Shown here piece by piece: positions 35,235 to 36,786 of a stretch of 36,786 nucleotides of DNA. The DNA lies in NCBI GenBank assembly GCA_021324735.1, contig JAJPIO010000011.1, positions 86,612-123,397 of the forward strand, written 5' to 3'. Under the pieces are notes generated by a model that was given only the letters and a program-made list of their open reading frames with translations, was not told the origin of the DNA and made no database searches. Each line of letters begins with the position of its first letter. Positions within the stretch are counted from its first letter, which is position 1. A program made the position numbers and the translations under genes. Origin of the DNA: Bacteroidota bacterium. GTDB taxonomy: Bacteria; Bacteroidota; Ignavibacteria; Palsa-1295.

Positions 35235-35254
35235 ACGGTGCTATAAGAGATAAG

Positions 35255-36355
35255 TTATTTATTGGCAAGAACACCGGACATAGCACGTGCCACATACTCG
35301 ACGAGCGGAGCAATGCGCCCGTAGTCCATGCGTTTTGGGCCAATAAGGCCAATAATGCCTTTTTCTCCACCAATTTGATATTTCGTGCAGATAAGGCTAT
35401 AGCCCGTCATGTTTCGCTCCTCGAGCTCACTTCCTATACGGATCGCTATTCCGCCATTCGTTATGTCGTCGGCATGGCCCCCGGACCGCTCCAATACATG
35501 GATAACGACCTCCTCGTTATCGATGAGTTCAATAATGCTCTGAAATTCTTCACCCTTGGTAACGTCGCGTCGTTGAAATTCAGGCTGTGAAAAGATATTT
35601 CGCGCACCACTGATCTTCACTCGTTCTGATCCGCTATCATCAAAGAGCTTTTCCGGCGCATCAATAAAGAGCCGTAATATTGATTTATCATGCTCTGAAA
35701 GGTCGCGCACTCGTTCGCGAAAGGTCGCTTTTACCTCTCGAAATGTCAGCCCTGCCAGGCGTTCATTCAGTAAGATCCGTAGCTCATCCAGTTTGGATTG
35801 CCTCAGCGCACTCTCCATTTCGAGGGTAACGGTACGTACGCGCCCGCTCGATGCCACGAGCACCACAAGAATCCGGTTCGATGATAACGGCGCTATCTCC
35901 ACGCGCTCCAGAACACCTTCGTCGAGCGCTGGCAAGAGCACCATGGAAAGCTGCCGGGAAAGGCTGGCTAATACGTCCGACGATGCTTCCAGCACGTCTT
36001 CTGCTGTCACAGCATTGGCAAGTGATTGCGCCACCGCCTTGCGCTCTGCCGCAGTAATTTGCTCGCGCGCCATCAGGTCATCCACGTATACGCGATAGCC
36101 CTTATCCGTTGGCATACGGCCGGCGCTCGTGTGTGGGTGTCCGACATAGCCCAGGTATTCCAGATCGGCCATGACATTACGTGTGGTCGCATCGCTCAGT
36201 CCGAGCGAACTTACCCGGGAAAGATACCGCGAGCCGACCGGATTAGCCGTAAGGACGTAATGCTGGACTATAAGACGTAAGATCTCACGCTGGCGCTCGC
36301 TCAGCTCTGCGCCAATACGCTGCGAAATCTCTTGCCGTTTTATACCGTCGTTCAT
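35255..36355 (-). CDS. hrcA: Heat-inducible transcription repressor HrcA
   Basis: Represses heat-shock operons and is inactivated on protein damage. 366 residues. The N-terminal winged helix (1-95) has ERQREILRLIVQHYVLTANPVGSRYLS and ATTRNVMADLEYLGYVGHPHTSAGRMPTDKGYRVYVD. The C-terminal GAF-like domain ends with KYQIGGEKGIIGLIGPKRMDYGRIAPLVEYVA, which is typical. ATG 36355 has AAGGA 5 bases upstream. First gene of the operon. I could not find the usual CIRCE operator upstream; instead a six-base inverted repeat lies at 36370-36392, which may be its binding site. Confidence 0.97.
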   Translation of the reverse strand: MNDGIKRQEISQRIGAELSERQREILRLIVQHYVLTANPVGSRYLSRVSSLGLSDATTRNVMADLEYLGYVGHPHTSAGRMPTDKGYRVYVDDLMAREQITAAERKAVAQSLANAVTAEDVLEASSDVLASLSRQLSMVLLPALDEGVLERVEIAPLSSNRILVVLVASSGRVRTVTLEMESALRQSKLDELRILLNERLAGLTFREVKATFRERVRDLSEHDKSILRLFIDAPEKLFDDSGSERVKISGARNIFSQPEFQRRDVTKGEEFQSIIELIDNEEVVIHVLERSGGHADDITNGGIAIRIGSELEERNMTGYSLICTKYQIGGEKGIIGLIGPKRMDYGRIAPLVEYVARAMSGVLANK

Positions 36356-36369
36356 TCTATCCTTTTACC

Positions 36370-36392
36370 AATTGGGGAGTTTTTAGCCAATT
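36370..36392. promoter_or_regulatory. 6-11-6 inverted repeat just upstream of hrcA, possible operator
   Basis: AATTGG and CCAATT are spaced by 11 bases, centred about 26 bp before the hrcA ATG. CIRCE is 9-9-9 with TTAGCACTC/GAGTGCTAA; this repeat differs in length and bases, though TTAG and GAGT occur within its spacer. It is a candidate operator only. Confidence 0.4.
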
Positions 36393-36487
36393 TTTTGTGA
36401 ATCTAATCGCTTGGGGAAGGCGAGAACATCCTCGTTTACGGCGCAAGTTTCATTAGCCGTGATTAACTGTACTCCCCACTATAAATG

Positions 36488-36520
36488 CAAACTGCCCGGC
36501 CAAAATGGCCAGGCAGTTTG
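36488..36520 (-). terminator. Strong hairpin downstream of T9SS cargo gene
   Basis: CAAACTGCC (36488-36496) pairs with GGCAGTTTG (36512-36520), and GGCCA with TGGCC inside, around AAA: 14 pairs with a single C-A mismatch. It lies 33 bp after the stop of the minus-strand cargo gene. A second short hairpin, CCTCT/AGAGG, sits at 36532-36545. No proper T-run follows, so termination may need another factor. Confidence 0.65.
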
Positions 36521-36552
36521 AGTTCTGAACCCCTCTTAAGAGAGGATTAGAC

Positions 36553-36786
36553 TTATTGTTTCTCCAGCGTGAGCTTTTTGGAGATAGTGGTGGCTTTGCC
36601 ATTGGCATCGACCGCCACGAGTTCGTAGACGTACGTGCCGCTCGCCAGGTTCGTGAGGTCCATGCGGACCGTCTGCGTACCCGCCGACATCTGCTCGTTC
36701 GTTACGCCATTCCACACCGGCTTACCCGTCACGTCGAGCACGCGAACCGTCACTTCGGACGCTACCGGAAGCGTGAACGACACTTC
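36553..36786 (-). CDS. C-terminal T9SS sorting domain of a secreted protein, partial
   Basis: The last 77 residues of a protein whose start lies beyond the right edge. The fragment, from EVSFTLPVASEVTVRVLD to GKATTISKKLTLEKQ, with VYDVTG-like LDVTGKPV, LTNLASGTYVYEL and a basic C-terminal end, is a T9SS type A sorting domain, which carries the cargo across the outer membrane and is then removed. No start codon is implied; the frame is open to the window edge. The nature of the cargo is unknown. Confidence 0.85.
   Translation of the reverse strand, partial: EVSFTLPVASEVTVRVLDVTGKPVWNGVTNEQMSAGTQTVRMDLTNLASGTYVYELVAVDANGKATTISKKLTLEKQ

Noticed and set aside
36356-36480. Canonical CIRCE operator
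   Set aside because: Looked for TTAGCACTC and GAGTGCTAA with a nine-base spacer on both strands; none found.
1-36786. CRISPR arrays, insertion sequences, prophage genes, tRNA or rRNA genes
   Set aside because: No regularly spaced repeats, transposase motifs, phage structural genes or recognisable RNA genes were seen on reading both strands.

Overview
The window looks like a chromosome segment of a Gram-negative bacterium of the Bacteroidota/FCB superphylum, probably a deep lineage such as Kapabacteria or Ignavibacteria. The phylum-level support is three complete secreted proteins plus two others that end in type IX secretion (T9SS type A-like) sorting domains, stacked choice-of-anchor D/ASH-like Ig modules, a GH172 (DUF2961) secreted enzyme, and beta-barrel-type envelope proteins. 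The finer placement is inference. I see no tRNA, rRNA, CRISPR array, IS element or phage gene. Most genes belong to an ordinary chromosomal backbone.

Layout, left to right. (1) 1-11669, minus strand: three consecutive large secreted paralogs with an IgGFc-binding-protein N-terminal module and a T9SS tail, followed after 20 bp by comEC (DNA-uptake channel), which runs off the left edge. (2) 11902-12381, minus: dtd, D-aminoacyl-tRNA deacylase. (3) 12494-15361, plus: an envelope-stress-like operon of ECF sigma factor, a membrane anti-sigma-like protein with a C-terminal beta-barrel-like half, and a lipoprotein. A structured leader lies at the start of the sigma gene. (4) 15424-19977, plus: alpha/beta hydrolase, trmH, a VWA membrane protein and an outer-membrane-like protein. 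(5) 20023-23240, minus: polyprenyl synthase, HPr, PTS enzyme I. (6) 23588-24970, plus: OmpR-type response regulator with a clear terminator, a one-helix membrane peptide, and a nucleotidyltransferase-like (MNT) protein that has lost its catalytic residues. (7) 25258-30234, minus: small Pro/Ala-rich exported protein, GH172-T9SS protein, sensor histidine kinase. (8) 30464-32875, plus: secreted esterase with a helical N-terminus, and an M24B aminopeptidase. (9) 32885-36355, minus: comEA-like gene and the heat-shock operon hrcA-grpE-dnaJ. (10) 36553-36786: C-terminal tail of another T9SS cargo, entering from the right.

How they fit together: secretion and surface display (T9SS cargoes, lipoprotein, beta-barrels) is the main theme, with the sigma/anti-sigma unit and the histidine kinase/response regulator as likely envelope sensors. 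ComEC and the ComEA-like protein, about 31 kb apart, suggest DNA uptake. HPr and enzyme I are present with no sugar permease nearby, which fits a regulatory phosphorelay. The heat-shock operon lacks a recognisable CIRCE operator but has a different short inverted repeat at the expected place.

Best candidates for something new: the anti-sigma/beta-barrel fusion, the catalytically dead MNT protein, the tandem IgGFc-type surface-protein operon leading into comEC, and strong over-use of the palindrome CGATCG.
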